This document shows positions 42,177-50,404 of a stretch of DNA of 50,404 bases, piece after piece. Every line of letters starts with the position of its first letter. The stretch's first letter is position 1. The notes below the pieces were generated by a model. The model was not told where the DNA came from. It worked only from the letters and a program-made list of their open reading frames with translations, and did no database searches. A program made the position numbers and the translations under genes. The stretch comes from Microbulbifer okhotskensis (lineage in GTDB: Bacteria > Pseudomonadota > Gammaproteobacteria > Pseudomonadales > Cellvibrionaceae), in contig NZ_JALBWM010000023.1 in assembly GCF_023895975.1 (NCBI RefSeq), positions 1 through 50,404 of the forward strand, in the 5' to 3' direction.

Positions 42177-43783
42177 TGCAGCCCATTGATTCTCAAGTCG
42201 ACAACCGCTCGACCGAATTTAACGACAACAAAGCCACAATGCTGGAGCAGCTCAACCGGTTCCGCGAAGCCGAACAACGCCCAGTACAGGCGGAAAAAAG
42301 CAAAGCTTCCCGCTACCGCGATCGTGGCTGGCTACTGCCGCGAGAGCGCCTCAACCTACTGCTCGACCCTGGTGCGCCGTTTATAGAACTGTGCTCACTC
42401 GCCGGCTACAAACTCTTCGACGATCAAGACGGCACTGGCGCAGGCGGTGGTGCTATTTGTGGTATCGGTCAGATCAGCGGGCGTCGCTGTATGGTACGGG
42501 TGGATAATTACGCGGTAAAAGGCGGCACCATCTCTCCGGCCGGAATGGATAAAGCCTTGCGTATGCAACGTATCGCCTTGGAGAATCGCCTGCCGGTGGT
42601 TGGCCTGGCACAAAGTGGCGGCGCCAACCTAATGTACGCCACCGAGACTTTTGCTCCGGGCGGGCGCGGTTTTGCCAACCAAGCGCGCATGTCTGCTGCG
42701 GGTATTCCCCAGATCACGGTAGTTCACGGCGGCGCCACTGCCGGCGGTGCCTACCAGCCGGGGCTCTCCGATTATGTCGTGATGGTGCGCGGGCAAACCG
42801 GCATGTATCTGGCCGGGCCGCCGCTGCTCAAAGCGGCCACTGGGGAGATTGCGGATGAAGAAAGTCTCGGCGGTGCAGAGATGCACTGTGCAGAGTCTGG
42901 TAGCGGTGACTATCTTGCCGAGAACGATACCGATGGCATTCGTATGGCTCGGGAGATTGTCGCCGCCCTGCCCTCGCCACAACAGAGCATTCCGGTAAGA
43001 AATTACCAAGATCCACTACATCCCATCGAAGACCTGCTCGGCCTGATTCCAGCAGACAGTAAAAGACCCTATGACGTGCGCGAAATTCTCGCGCGGATCG
43101 CCGATGGTTCCGCCATGCTGGATTTCAAACCCGAATTTGATCGGCAGACCGTGTGCGGCCATATCCGTATCGAAGGATTTCCGCTAGGCATTATCGGCAA
43201 TAACGGCCCCATCACTCCCAAAGGTGCCAATAAGGCCGCCCAATTTATCCAACTGTGTGAACAGAGCGGCACTCCATTGTTGTTTTTACACAACACCACC
43301 GGATTTATGGTGGGCACTGAAGTGGAGCACAACGGCATTATCAAACACGGCGCCAAAATGATTCAGGCAGTAGCCAACGCCAGCGTACCCAAACTCAGCA
43401 TTGTGGTGGGCGGCTCCTACGGTGCCGGCAACTACGCGATGTGTGGGCGCGGATTCGATCCCCGCTTTATTTTTGCCTGGCCCAACTCCCGCACGGCAGT
43501 GATGGGAGCCGCACAGGCCGGCAAGGTAATGCGCATTGTCACGGAACAAAAAATGCAGCGTAGCGGCCGCGTGGATGAAGCGATGTTGAATAAACTAGAG
43601 AACGACACGAGTGCCTTTATGCAAAGCAATTCCGATGCCCTCGCTTGCAGTGCTCGTTTGTGGGACGACGGCATTATCGATCCCCGCGATACACGCAAGC
43701 TCTTGGGGATGTTGTTAGAAGTTTGCGCTGAGGCTGAACACCGCAAGCTCAACAAAACCACTTTTGGCGTAGCGAGGTTCTGA
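42176..43783 (+). CDS. atuC: Acyl-CoA carboxylase beta (carboxyltransferase) subunit, geranyl-CoA carboxylase-like
   Basis: A 535-residue carboxyltransferase that moves CO2 from biotin to an acyl-CoA. Features: RYRDRGWLLPRERLNLLLDP at the start, ALENRLPVVGLAQSGGANL, the N-domain loop HGGATAGGAYQPGLSDYVV, LAGPPLLKAATGEIADEESL with GGAEMH, then FLHNTTGFMVGTEVEHNGII and GGSYGAGNYAMCGRGFDPRF. The AGGAYQPGLSDY form is closer to geranyl-CoA carboxylase (AtuC) than to 3-methylcrotonyl-CoA carboxylase (which I recall as AGGAYVPAMADE). Together with gene order this suggests a terpenoid acyl-CoA substrate. The symbol is given by analogy; substrate not proven. Confidence 0.85.
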   Translation: MQPIDSQVDNRSTEFNDNKATMLEQLNRFREAEQRPVQAEKSKASRYRDRGWLLPRERLNLLLDPGAPFIELCSLAGYKLFDDQDGTGAGGGAICGIGQISGRRCMVRVDNYAVKGGTISPAGMDKALRMQRIALENRLPVVGLAQSGGANLMYATETFAPGGRGFANQARMSAAGIPQITVVHGGATAGGAYQPGLSDYVVMVRGQTGMYLAGPPLLKAATGEIADEESLGGAEMHCAESGSGDYLAENDTDGIRMAREIVAALPSPQQSIPVRNYQDPLHPIEDLLGLIPADSKRPYDVREILARIADGSAMLDFKPEFDRQTVCGHIRIEGFPLGIIGNNGPITPKGANKAAQFIQLCEQSGTPLLFLHNTTGFMVGTEVEHNGIIKHGAKMIQAVANASVPKLSIVVGGSYGAGNYAMCGRGFDPRFIFAWPNSRTAVMGAAQAGKVMRIVTEQKMQRSGRVDEAMLNKLENDTSAFMQSNSDALACSARLWDDGIIDPRDTRKLLGMLLEVCAEAEHRKLNKTTFGVARF

Positions 43784-43865
43784 CACCATAACTCTGGGCA
43801 AAAGGATGTGCGGTTGCCCATCACCACAATTACCGGGTTCAACATTCAAGGCAGGGAAAACAATA

Positions 43866-45032
43866 ATGATATTTAGTGATCAACACCGGGAACTGCAGCG
43901 CACCGTACAAAATTTTGTGCAGCAGGAAATTAACCCCAACGTGGCGGAGTGGGAAAAGGCCGGCCGCTTTCCCATCCACGAAATTTTCCAACAACTGGGC
44001 AACCTCGGCCTGCTCGGTATCAGCAAGTCCAGCGACTTCGGCGGCCTCGGACTCGACTTCAGTTATGAAGCAGTATTCCTGGAGGAACTAGGCGGCGCTC
44101 ACTGTGGCGGAGTACCCCTGTCTATCTCCGTGCAGACCTCAATGAGCACCCCCGCACTGGCGAATTTTGGCAGTCAAGACTTGAAAGAACAGTTCCTGAT
44201 TCCTGCTATACGAGGAGAGATGATCGGCGCAATTGCGGTGTCTGAACCCGGCGCAGGCTCCGATGTGGCCTCAATCAAAACCACTGCCAAAAGCGACGGC
44301 GATGACTATGTGATCAACGGCAGCAAAATGTGGATCACCAATGCCCTCAGCGCCGACTTCTTCTGCACCCTAGTGAATACCAGTGAAGGCAAATCCCACA
44401 GCAATAAATCCCTGGTGATTATCCCGGCAAAAACACCGGGTGTTCGCATCGGAGAAAAGCTCGACAAGCTGGGCATGCGTTCATCGGAAACCGCACCCAT
44501 CTTTTTTGACAATGTGCGGGTGCCCAAACATTTCCGAATTGGTGATGAAGGTGCCGGCTTCCTGCTTCAGATGCTGCAATTCCAGGAAGAGCGTCTCGCC
44601 GGCGCTGCACTGAATTTAAAAGGCCTGGAAAATTGTGTCAGCAGCACCATCGACTATGTGCGCGAACGCCATGCTTTTAAAGCGCCGCTGATCAATAACC
44701 AGACTATCCATTTCGCCCTCGCGGAAATGCAAACCGAAGTCGAGTGCCTGCGCTCATTAACCTGGCGTGCCGTGGAAGCTTATATAGCGGGAGAAGATGT
44801 CACCACCCTTGCCTCCATGGCCAAGCTCAAAGCAGGCCGCCTATCCCGCTCGATTCCTGACCAGTGCCTGCAATTCTGGGGCGGTATGGGTTATATCGAG
44901 GAAACCGTTATCAATCGGGCCTACCGCGACAGCCGTCTTACCGCCATTGGCGGCGGCGCCGACGAAGTCATGCTCGGTATTATTTGCAAGCTGATGGGCA
45001 TATTGCCCAGTAAGCGCAAACCCACAGAGTGA
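43866..45032 (+). CDS. Acyl-CoA dehydrogenase 1 (AtuD-like)
   Basis: A 388-residue FAD enzyme. Visible motifs: AIAVSEPGAGSDVASI near residue 123, MWITNALSADFF, KLGMRSSETAPIFFDNVRVP and the C-terminal LQFWGGMGYIEETVINRAYR. The site where short/medium-chain enzymes carry the catalytic Glu (IYEGT) reads IGGGAD near residue 360. A Glu is present instead in the EERL motif near residue 242, the position used by isovaleryl-CoA and long-chain dehydrogenases. That fits a branched substrate such as citronellyl-CoA. ATG 43866 has AGGGAAA upstream; the frame is open further 5' without support. Confidence 0.87.
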   Translation: MIFSDQHRELQRTVQNFVQQEINPNVAEWEKAGRFPIHEIFQQLGNLGLLGISKSSDFGGLGLDFSYEAVFLEELGGAHCGGVPLSISVQTSMSTPALANFGSQDLKEQFLIPAIRGEMIGAIAVSEPGAGSDVASIKTTAKSDGDDYVINGSKMWITNALSADFFCTLVNTSEGKSHSNKSLVIIPAKTPGVRIGEKLDKLGMRSSETAPIFFDNVRVPKHFRIGDEGAGFLLQMLQFQEERLAGAALNLKGLENCVSSTIDYVRERHAFKAPLINNQTIHFALAEMQTEVECLRSLTWRAVEAYIAGEDVTTLASMAKLKAGRLSRSIPDQCLQFWGGMGYIEETVINRAYRDSRLTAIGGGADEVMLGIICKLMGILPSKRKPTE

Positions 45033-45042
45033 GGTTAGGCCC

Positions 45043-45846
45043 ATGCAGACTGTTATTGATAAAACCATCGGCATCACTCGTCACCTCACACTAAATCGCC
45101 CCAAGCAGCGCAATGCGATCAGTTTGCAAATGGTGGACGAACTATTGCAAAAACTCTCGGAGGCGGAGGAAGATCAGCAAGTTCGAGCACTGGTACTGCG
45201 TGGTGCTGAGCACAACTTCTGCGCCGGTGGCGATATTGTCGATATGCTTAACGCCCAGCAGGGTGCCAGTGACGGCGAGAACAATGCCTTCTTTCATCTC
45301 AACCGCCGCTTCGGCGAATTGATGCAGCGATTTAACCGCACCCCTCTTGTCGTGATCGCCGTGCTGGAAGGCGCAGTCATGGGCGGCGGCTTCGGCCTCG
45401 CCTGCAGTGCCGACATCACCATCGCTGATCACAGCTGCCGTTTTGCACTGCCGGAGACCCGCCTGGGTATACCGCCCGCGCAAATTGCTCCATTTGTCGT
45501 GGCGCGGGTGGGGCTCTCCCAAGCCCGACGCCTGGCACTCAGTGGAGTAAAAGTGAAAGCGCAGCAGGCTTTGGAAATCGGCCTGATTCACCAACTACTC
45601 GACGACACCGAAGCTCTTGAGGGCGCTTTACAGGAACACCTCACAGCGATCAACGCCTGCGCTCCTGGTGCCCTGGCCATCACCAAACAGATATTGATGG
45701 ATGCGGCCCGAGTCAGTGACGAAAACGCCCTCGGTCAACTGTTAGACGGCGCCGCAAAGCAGTTTTCCCGCGCAATTCAGGGCCACGAGGGGCGTGAAGG
45801 TGCCCGTGCATTTCTGGAAAAACGATCACCGGAGTGGCAGCACTGA
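45043..45846 (+). CDS. Enoyl-CoA hydratase/isomerase family protein (AtuE-like)
   Basis: A 267-residue crotonase-fold enzyme. Features: HLTLNRPKQRNAISLQMVDE at the start, LRGAEHNFCAGGDIVDML (oxyanion-hole strand) near residue 56, VLEGAVMGGGFGLACSADIT near residue 107, and FALPETRLGIPPAQIAPFV where the second catalytic Glu lies. In the atu pathway the equivalent gene hydrates the carboxylated unsaturated acyl-CoA. Its stop overlaps the next ATG (TGATG). Length and place in the operon are as in atu clusters. Confidence 0.87.
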   Translation: MQTVIDKTIGITRHLTLNRPKQRNAISLQMVDELLQKLSEAEEDQQVRALVLRGAEHNFCAGGDIVDMLNAQQGASDGENNAFFHLNRRFGELMQRFNRTPLVVIAVLEGAVMGGGFGLACSADITIADHSCRFALPETRLGIPPAQIAPFVVARVGLSQARRLALSGVKVKAQQALEIGLIHQLLDDTEALEGALQEHLTAINACAPGALAITKQILMDAARVSDENALGQLLDGAAKQFSRAIQGHEGREGARAFLEKRSPEWQH

Positions 45847-47870
45847 TGTCGACAACAGAGAGCTTGCTAATCGCCAACCGTGGCGAGATTGCCCTGCGCA
45901 TTATGCGTACCGCCCAGGCAGAGGGCTATCGCACCATCGCGGTATACAGTGATGCCGATCGCGATGCGCTGCACGCGCACCACGCAGATATAGCGGTGGC
46001 CATCGGCGGACAAACTTCAGCAGAATCCTATCTGGACATCCAGAAAATTCTCGACGCCGCAAAAAAATCAGCAGCCACCGCGATACACCCCGGCTACGGT
46101 TTCCTCGCGGAAAATGCAGAATTCGCCAGGGCTTGTGAAAATAACGGTCTGCAATTTATCGGCCCCAGCGCAGAAGTCATTGAGCTGATGGGCAACAAGC
46201 GCAAAGCCAAGGAATTTGTTACCACCGCCGGTGTGCTCTGCATCCCCGGCTTCCAGGGTGCCCAGGATGACGATAGCCTGATCGCTGCAGCACAGCACAT
46301 CGGCTTTCCCCTGATGATCAAAGCGGCTGCCGGCGGTGGTGGCCGCGGCATGCGCCTGGCTCAGGGAAATGCCGAACTGGCCTCCCAGTTGCGCGCCGCA
46401 CGCAGCGAATCCATGAGTGCTTTTGGCAGCGACGAATTAATCCTGGAAAAAGCGCTGATCAACGCACGTCACATTGAAATCCAGGTATTTGCAGACCGTC
46501 AGGGAAACTGCATTCATCTGGGAGAACGGGATTGCTCGGTACAGAGACGCCATCAAAAAGTGGTTGAAGAGTGCCCCTCCCCTGCAGTAGACGCCGACCT
46601 TCGCGATAAAATGGGCCAAGCAGCCGTTACCGCCGCCCGCGCTTGCGGCTATCAAGGTGCAGGCACCGTAGAGTTTCTACTGTGCCCCAGTGGTGAGTTT
46701 TATTTTCTGGAAATGAATACCCGCCTGCAAGTAGAGCACCCGGTTACCGAAATGGTAACCGGCTTTGATCTGGTCGCCTGGCAACTGGCGGTAGCCCGTG
46801 GTGAAGCCCTGCCCATTTCCCAACAACAGCTGGTTCAGCGGGGGCATGCCCTGGAAGTACGCCTCTACGCCGAAGACCCGGAACAACAATTCCTGCCCCA
46901 AGCCGGACGAGTACTCCATTGGCAGGCACCCAGCGGAGAAGGAGTTCGCATCGACCATGCCCTGCAGACAGGAGGTGAAATTACCCCCTTTTATGACCCG
47001 ATGCTGGGCAAGTTAATTGCCTGGGGGCAAGATCGCGAGGAAGCGCGACGCAAACTCGCTCGGGCCCTTACCCAACTGCAATTTATTGGCCCGAAAAATA
47101 ATATCCGCTTCTTGCAGAGACTGTTGGCGGAACCCCAATTCATTGCTGGTGAAGCGGATACCAGCTTTCTCGATCAACACAATATACTCATTTCCGCCGA
47201 GCCAATCCCTTCAGAAATCGCAACCCAAGCAGTGCTACTTAATCACCTGCACCACGCCAACCCTCGTGACCAACGTAGCGGTCGCAGCGATTGGCGCAGC
47301 GGTGATAACAGTGTCCCGCTGAGCTACCGCCTGGAAATTTCCGGGCAAACGCTTAATTGTGAATTGCTGGCGCTGGGGGAAAACACTTATCAGGTCAGCC
47401 TTTGCGAAGAGCACTTTCAAATCCAGCGGTTAACCTATGGGAAAGTACAGGAAGAAACCGAGATCCTTAGTGCAGAACTTCTGATGAACGGTATCAGTCA
47501 GAAAAGATTATTCCTACACAGCGAGAATAGTCTCCACCTCCTGTGTGATGGCAGGCAATACTCCTTTGCAGACACCACCCACACACCGGCAACCTCCAAC
47601 CAAAATCAAGGCAGTGGCCGTATTACCGCACCGATGGACGGATGCTTAGTGGAGGTACTGGTCGAACATAATCAAGAAGTGCAGTGTGGAGATACCATCG
47701 CCCTGATGGAAGCTATGAAAATGGAGCACGCGTTACGCGCAGACCGCGATGGCACTGTGATTAAACTCGGCGCCCACGCCGGAGATCAGGTACGCGGCGG
47801 GCAACTCTTAATTGAAATCGAAGCCGCACCCAGTGAAACCGCCAAAATCCCCAGCGATGCCACATCCTAA
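45846..47870 (+). CDS. atuF: Acyl-CoA carboxylase alpha subunit (biotin carboxylase and biotin carrier)
   Basis: A 674-residue biotin-dependent subunit. Residues 1-450 are biotin carboxylase (SLLIANRGEIALRIMRTAQA, HPGYGFLAENAEFA, the ATP-grasp GGGGRGMRL, QRRHQKVVEECPSP and FYFLEMNTRLQVEHPVTEMV). A BT linker domain follows, then the biotin-carrier domain at about 595-665 with the biotinyl lysine in ALMEAMKMEHAL. It pairs with the carboxyltransferase at 42176-43783. I use ATG 45846, overlapping the preceding stop. Geranyl-CoA rather than methylcrotonyl-CoA specificity is inferred from the partner and gene order. Confidence 0.88.
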   Translation: MSTTESLLIANRGEIALRIMRTAQAEGYRTIAVYSDADRDALHAHHADIAVAIGGQTSAESYLDIQKILDAAKKSAATAIHPGYGFLAENAEFARACENNGLQFIGPSAEVIELMGNKRKAKEFVTTAGVLCIPGFQGAQDDDSLIAAAQHIGFPLMIKAAAGGGGRGMRLAQGNAELASQLRAARSESMSAFGSDELILEKALINARHIEIQVFADRQGNCIHLGERDCSVQRRHQKVVEECPSPAVDADLRDKMGQAAVTAARACGYQGAGTVEFLLCPSGEFYFLEMNTRLQVEHPVTEMVTGFDLVAWQLAVARGEALPISQQQLVQRGHALEVRLYAEDPEQQFLPQAGRVLHWQAPSGEGVRIDHALQTGGEITPFYDPMLGKLIAWGQDREEARRKLARALTQLQFIGPKNNIRFLQRLLAEPQFIAGEADTSFLDQHNILISAEPIPSEIATQAVLLNHLHHANPRDQRSGRSDWRSGDNSVPLSYRLEISGQTLNCELLALGENTYQVSLCEEHFQIQRLTYGKVQEETEILSAELLMNGISQKRLFLHSENSLHLLCDGRQYSFADTTHTPATSNQNQGSGRITAPMDGCLVEVLVEHNQEVQCGDTIALMEAMKMEHALRADRDGTVIKLGAHAGDQVRGGQLLIEIEAAPSETAKIPSDATS

Positions 47871-47881
47871 AGGAATTCTCT

Positions 47882-49045
47882 ATGTTTGATATCGACGCCT
47901 CCCGCTTGGCCAGCCCTTACTACAACGAAGAGCATCAGGAGTGGCGCAACCAGCTGCGACGCTTCGTCAACCGGGAGATCTCACCTTTCATCAATCAGTG
48001 GGATGAGGATGGACAACTACCTGCGGAGTTATGGAAAAAAGCCGCAGACGTTGGTCTTCTGCAAATGGGCTTCCCAGAAAACTATGGCGGCATTGAAACT
48101 GATGCATTCCATATGATTGTCGCCGCCGAGGAGCTGGCGCGCACCGGCGCCGGTGGCCTCTACGCCAGCCTTATGATTCATGGCATCGCCCTGCCCCCAC
48201 TGCTGCACTACGGCAGCGAGGCACTTAAAGATAGAGTCATTCCCTCTGTGTTGCGTGGCGATAAGCATATTTCCCTGGCAATCACCGAGCCTGAAGCCGG
48301 TTCCGATGTCGCCAATATCCAGTGCCGGGCAGTACGCGACGGCGATAACTATATCGTGACTGGGGAAAAGACTTATATCACCGGAGGTATGCGCGCAAAT
48401 TGGTTTACTGCTGCAGTGCGTACCGGCAGCGAAGGCTTTGGCGGCATCTCCCTACTGTTAATCCCCGCAGACACAGAAGGGGTAAGCCGGCAACTTCTTG
48501 ATAAAAAACAGGGCTGGTGGTGCTCCGATACGGCCAGCATCTTTTTTGACCAAGTTCGGGTACCGATAAGCAACCTGATCGGCAGTGAGAATCAGGGTTT
48601 TCTGCCCATAGTTCACAACTTCAATCGTGAGCGCCTGGGCATTGCCGCTTCCTGTGTAGAGTACAGCCGGGCCTGTCTTCAGGATGCCATCGAGTGGGCG
48701 CAGGAACGCCAGACGTTTGGCAAACGCCTGGCCAATCACCAGGTCATCCGGCATAAATTTGCACAAATGCTGCAGCGTATCAACGCCACCCAGGCCTATA
48801 TGGAACTCTGCACCTGGGCCGAACAACAAGGTCAACTCAAAGTCGCCGACATCGCTCTACTCAAAGTTCAAGCCACAGAAACCCTGGAATTTTGTGCGCG
48901 CGAGGCGATGCAGGTGTTGGGTGGAGCCGGTTATATGCGTGGTGGGCGGATTGAACGGATCTACCGTGAAGTACGGGTGAATGCGATTGGGGGTGGATCT
49001 GAGGAAATTATGCGGGATCTGGCTTCCAGGCAGATGGGGATTTAG
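47882..49045 (+). CDS. Acyl-CoA dehydrogenase 2
   Basis: A 387-residue FAD enzyme with LAITEPEAGSDVANIQ near residue 130, TGEKTYITGGMRANWFTAAV, the unusual QGWWCSDTASIFFDQVRVP (relatives usually have a GM/GW-H-SDTA form) and AMQVLGGAGYMRGGRIERIY. Like the first dehydrogenase of this operon it reads IGGGSEE where medium-chain enzymes have the catalytic Glu, and has a Glu in RERLG near residue 250. It is preceded by AAAGGAATT and ends the operon. The Pseudomonas atu cluster has no second dehydrogenase at this place, so the pathway may differ. Confidence 0.85.
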   Translation: MFDIDASRLASPYYNEEHQEWRNQLRRFVNREISPFINQWDEDGQLPAELWKKAADVGLLQMGFPENYGGIETDAFHMIVAAEELARTGAGGLYASLMIHGIALPPLLHYGSEALKDRVIPSVLRGDKHISLAITEPEAGSDVANIQCRAVRDGDNYIVTGEKTYITGGMRANWFTAAVRTGSEGFGGISLLLIPADTEGVSRQLLDKKQGWWCSDTASIFFDQVRVPISNLIGSENQGFLPIVHNFNRERLGIAASCVEYSRACLQDAIEWAQERQTFGKRLANHQVIRHKFAQMLQRINATQAYMELCTWAEQQGQLKVADIALLKVQATETLEFCAREAMQVLGGAGYMRGGRIERIYREVRVNAIGGGSEEIMRDLASRQMGI

Positions 49046-49085
49046 TGATCCATATTTAACCTTGTCTATTAATGTAGAAAGACAC

Positions 49086-49115
49086 AATATGGCCGGCAAA
49101 CCTGCCGGCCATATT
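49086..49115. terminator. Bidirectional terminator hairpin
   Basis: AATATGGCCGGCA and TGCCGGCCATATT are exact complements around AACC, between the end of the plus-strand carboxylase operon and the end of the minus-strand DUF885 gene. It probably terminates both. Confidence 0.8.
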
Positions 49116-49128
49116 AAAAGGGTTACTT

Positions 49129-50394
49129 CTACTGGGTCTTCTGCTTCTCTTTAATAAACTCTCTTACCTGCTCGTTTAATACAGCCATAGGGACATTGCC
49201 ATTCCTCAAAACAATTTCATGAAAGTCCTTAATATTGAACTCCTCACCTAATTCACTCTGCATAAGTTCTCGCAAGGCAAAAATCTCCAAGGCACCTGAA
49301 TCATAGGAGGTCAACTGCGCAGGCATAACCGCCATCCGGTCCATCAACGTACTTGGGCCTGCGGCAAATGAAGCACCAGATTCCTGTAAAAATTCTGCTA
49401 CTTCTTCATTACTCCAACCGAGCATATGCATCGCAGTATCCGCAACCATACCTCGCGCAGGCCATGCGCGCCTTAGGATCTTGGTAGATCCATACTGGTA
49501 CATCCCCGCCTCTTCAGCGAGGTGCTCCGCATACCTACCCCACCCCTCAGCAAAAGCAGAGTTTGAAAGAGCGTCTTCTATTTTATGAAACTTATCCTGT
49601 CCCTGAACCAAGGCAATCTGCATATGATGTCCCGGATACCCCTCATGAATCGTCACCGTCTCTGCAGAAGCATACGACTCCCCTTCGTAGGTTGTCGGAT
49701 CATATCCAAATCTTGCCTTTCGCTCACTGGTGCCAGGAACATAGTGTGCACTGCGACCCGAGCCCTGCTCATATTCAGGAATCGCCTTTACTTCCATTTC
49801 GATAAAAGGCATCTCGTTGAAAAAATCTACCGTTAATTCTCTCGACTTTTCTACCAGGTGTTCATAGAACTGATGCATTTCATCAGAACTATTAAACTTC
49901 TGAGTTTGATCTTCACTTGCCCTTGCAACTGCCTCAGAGTATGAATCCACCTGATAGAGATCCCGCCCTAAATGAACCACTTCACTCTTATTTGCATTGA
50001 CAGTGCTTAAACCCAGCTCAAACACCTCCTCAGGGGTCCTCTGCAATGTTGTATAAGAACGATATTGGGCCATATAGCACTCACGGCCATTGGGAATTGC
50101 ATGAATGCCCAGCTCCGTTCTTGCCTCAGGTAAATAGGTAGATTCTAGAAAATCTCTGTAATTCTGCATTGAAGGTATCAAATGATCCGAAAGCACCCGT
50201 TTAAATGCAACTTCAAACTCCGAATCATCAGCTTTTTTTGCCAGGCCTAGAAAAGGGTGTGCATCGATAGGGGCTTGAACCAAGCCATCAATTTGCTGAA
50301 TTACACGCTTTACCACACTCTTTGGTGCAGAGTAACCCCACTCAAGTCCCAGGGCTGTCCCATATAAATCGGTGTAAAAACGAACAGAATAGAC
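49129..50394 (-). CDS. DUF885 family protein, N-terminus missing
   Basis: About 420 residues of a DUF885 protein, a family of putative zinc hydrolases. Motifs: VTIHEGYPGHHMQIALVQGQ (HExxHH-like metal site), SAFAEGWGRYAEHLAEEAGM, DTAMHMLGWSNEEVAEFL and a C-terminal RNGNVPMAVLNEQVREFI. Full members are about 580-620 residues. Coding text continues upstream of GTG 50316 (reading GTALGLEWGYSAPKS), but an in-frame TAG at 50395-50397 closes the frame nine bases from the window end. So either a frameshift lies near the edge or the gene is 5'-truncated. No signal peptide is visible for that reason. Confidence 0.8.
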   Translation of the reverse strand, partial: VYSVRFYTDLYGTALGLEWGYSAPKSVVKRVIQQIDGLVQAPIDAHPFLGLAKKADDSEFEVAFKRVLSDHLIPSMQNYRDFLESTYLPEARTELGIHAIPNGRECYMAQYRSYTTLQRTPEEVFELGLSTVNANKSEVVHLGRDLYQVDSYSEAVARASEDQTQKFNSSDEMHQFYEHLVEKSRELTVDFFNEMPFIEMEVKAIPEYEQGSGRSAHYVPGTSERKARFGYDPTTYEGESYASAETVTIHEGYPGHHMQIALVQGQDKFHKIEDALSNSAFAEGWGRYAEHLAEEAGMYQYGSTKILRRAWPARGMVADTAMHMLGWSNEEVAEFLQESGASFAAGPSTLMDRMAVMPAQLTSYDSGALEIFALRELMQSELGEEFNIKDFHEIVLRNGNVPMAVLNEQVREFIKEKQKTQ

Positions 50395-50404
50395 CTAGAA
50401 TAGC

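Noticed and set aside
40433..49045. Leucine/isovalerate (liu) operon
   Set aside because: It shares enzyme types, but gene order and the AGGAYQPGLSDY carboxyltransferase motif fit the atu group better; kept as the alternative explanation.

Overview
The window reads as chromosome of a marine gammaproteobacterium of the Cellvibrionales type; Microbulbifer is my best guess. The grounds are the style of the proteins (TonB receptors, SlyX, RsmJ, TrmA, YciH, DbpA remnant, an atu-like terpenoid operon) and moderate GC. No rRNA or tRNA gene was seen.

Layout. 1-2210: TonB-dependent siderophore-type receptor. 2250-4550: a decay zone with two solo insertion-sequence ends, a frameshifted IS3-type orfA, three diverged copies of one unknown membrane-protein fragment, and an intact zinc-ribbon/TM2 protein. 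4551-5401: secreted protein of unknown function with terminator. 5900-8445: a fossil integron. On the minus strand an acetyltransferase cassette carries an attC-like site, and the 5' part of a group IIC-like intron abuts that site. The intron reverse transcriptase is broken and joined to a dbpA tail. On the plus strand lie a heavily decayed intI and then an oxidoreductase remnant. 8511-10075: divergent yjbQ and trmA. 10848-15029: a TPP-riboswitch-controlled thiamine salvage operon (outer-membrane receptor, YkoF-like protein, PnuT-like permease, thiamine kinase-like protein). 15183-19739: small genes (NTF2-like, YtoQ, GFA-like, LysR regulator, methyltransferase, secreted protein, LMW phosphatase). 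19896-23322: DUF5996, a double-ABM membrane protein and an MDR reductase on the minus strand. 23681-28063: gad locus (gadC, a deleted gadC duplicate, gadB, terminator). 28473-37227: mostly minus-strand housekeeping and envelope genes (rsmJ, SpoIIAA-like, secreted proteins, sugar dehydrogenase, OmpA lipoprotein, serine hydrolase-slyX, a frameshifted potassium channel). 37394-40248: yciH convergent with a large membrane protein resembling an M48 peptidase without its metal site. 40433-49045: a TetR regulator divergent from a six-gene atu/liu-type acyl-CoA carboxylase operon. 49129 to the edge: a DUF885 protein lacking its N-terminus.

How genes work together. The thiamine operon imports and phosphorylates thiamine when TPP is low. 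The 41-49 kb operon has the full set for oxidising, carboxylating and hydrating a branched unsaturated acyl-CoA. The two acyl-CoA dehydrogenases flank the carboxylase/hydratase genes, and a palindromic operator lies between the operon and its TetR gene. gadC/gadB form a glutamate decarboxylation/GABA exchange unit. No clearly new defence or mobile system was found. The most unusual items are the fossil integron-intron-dbpA junction, the metal-site-less M48-like protein and the repeated unknown membrane fragment.
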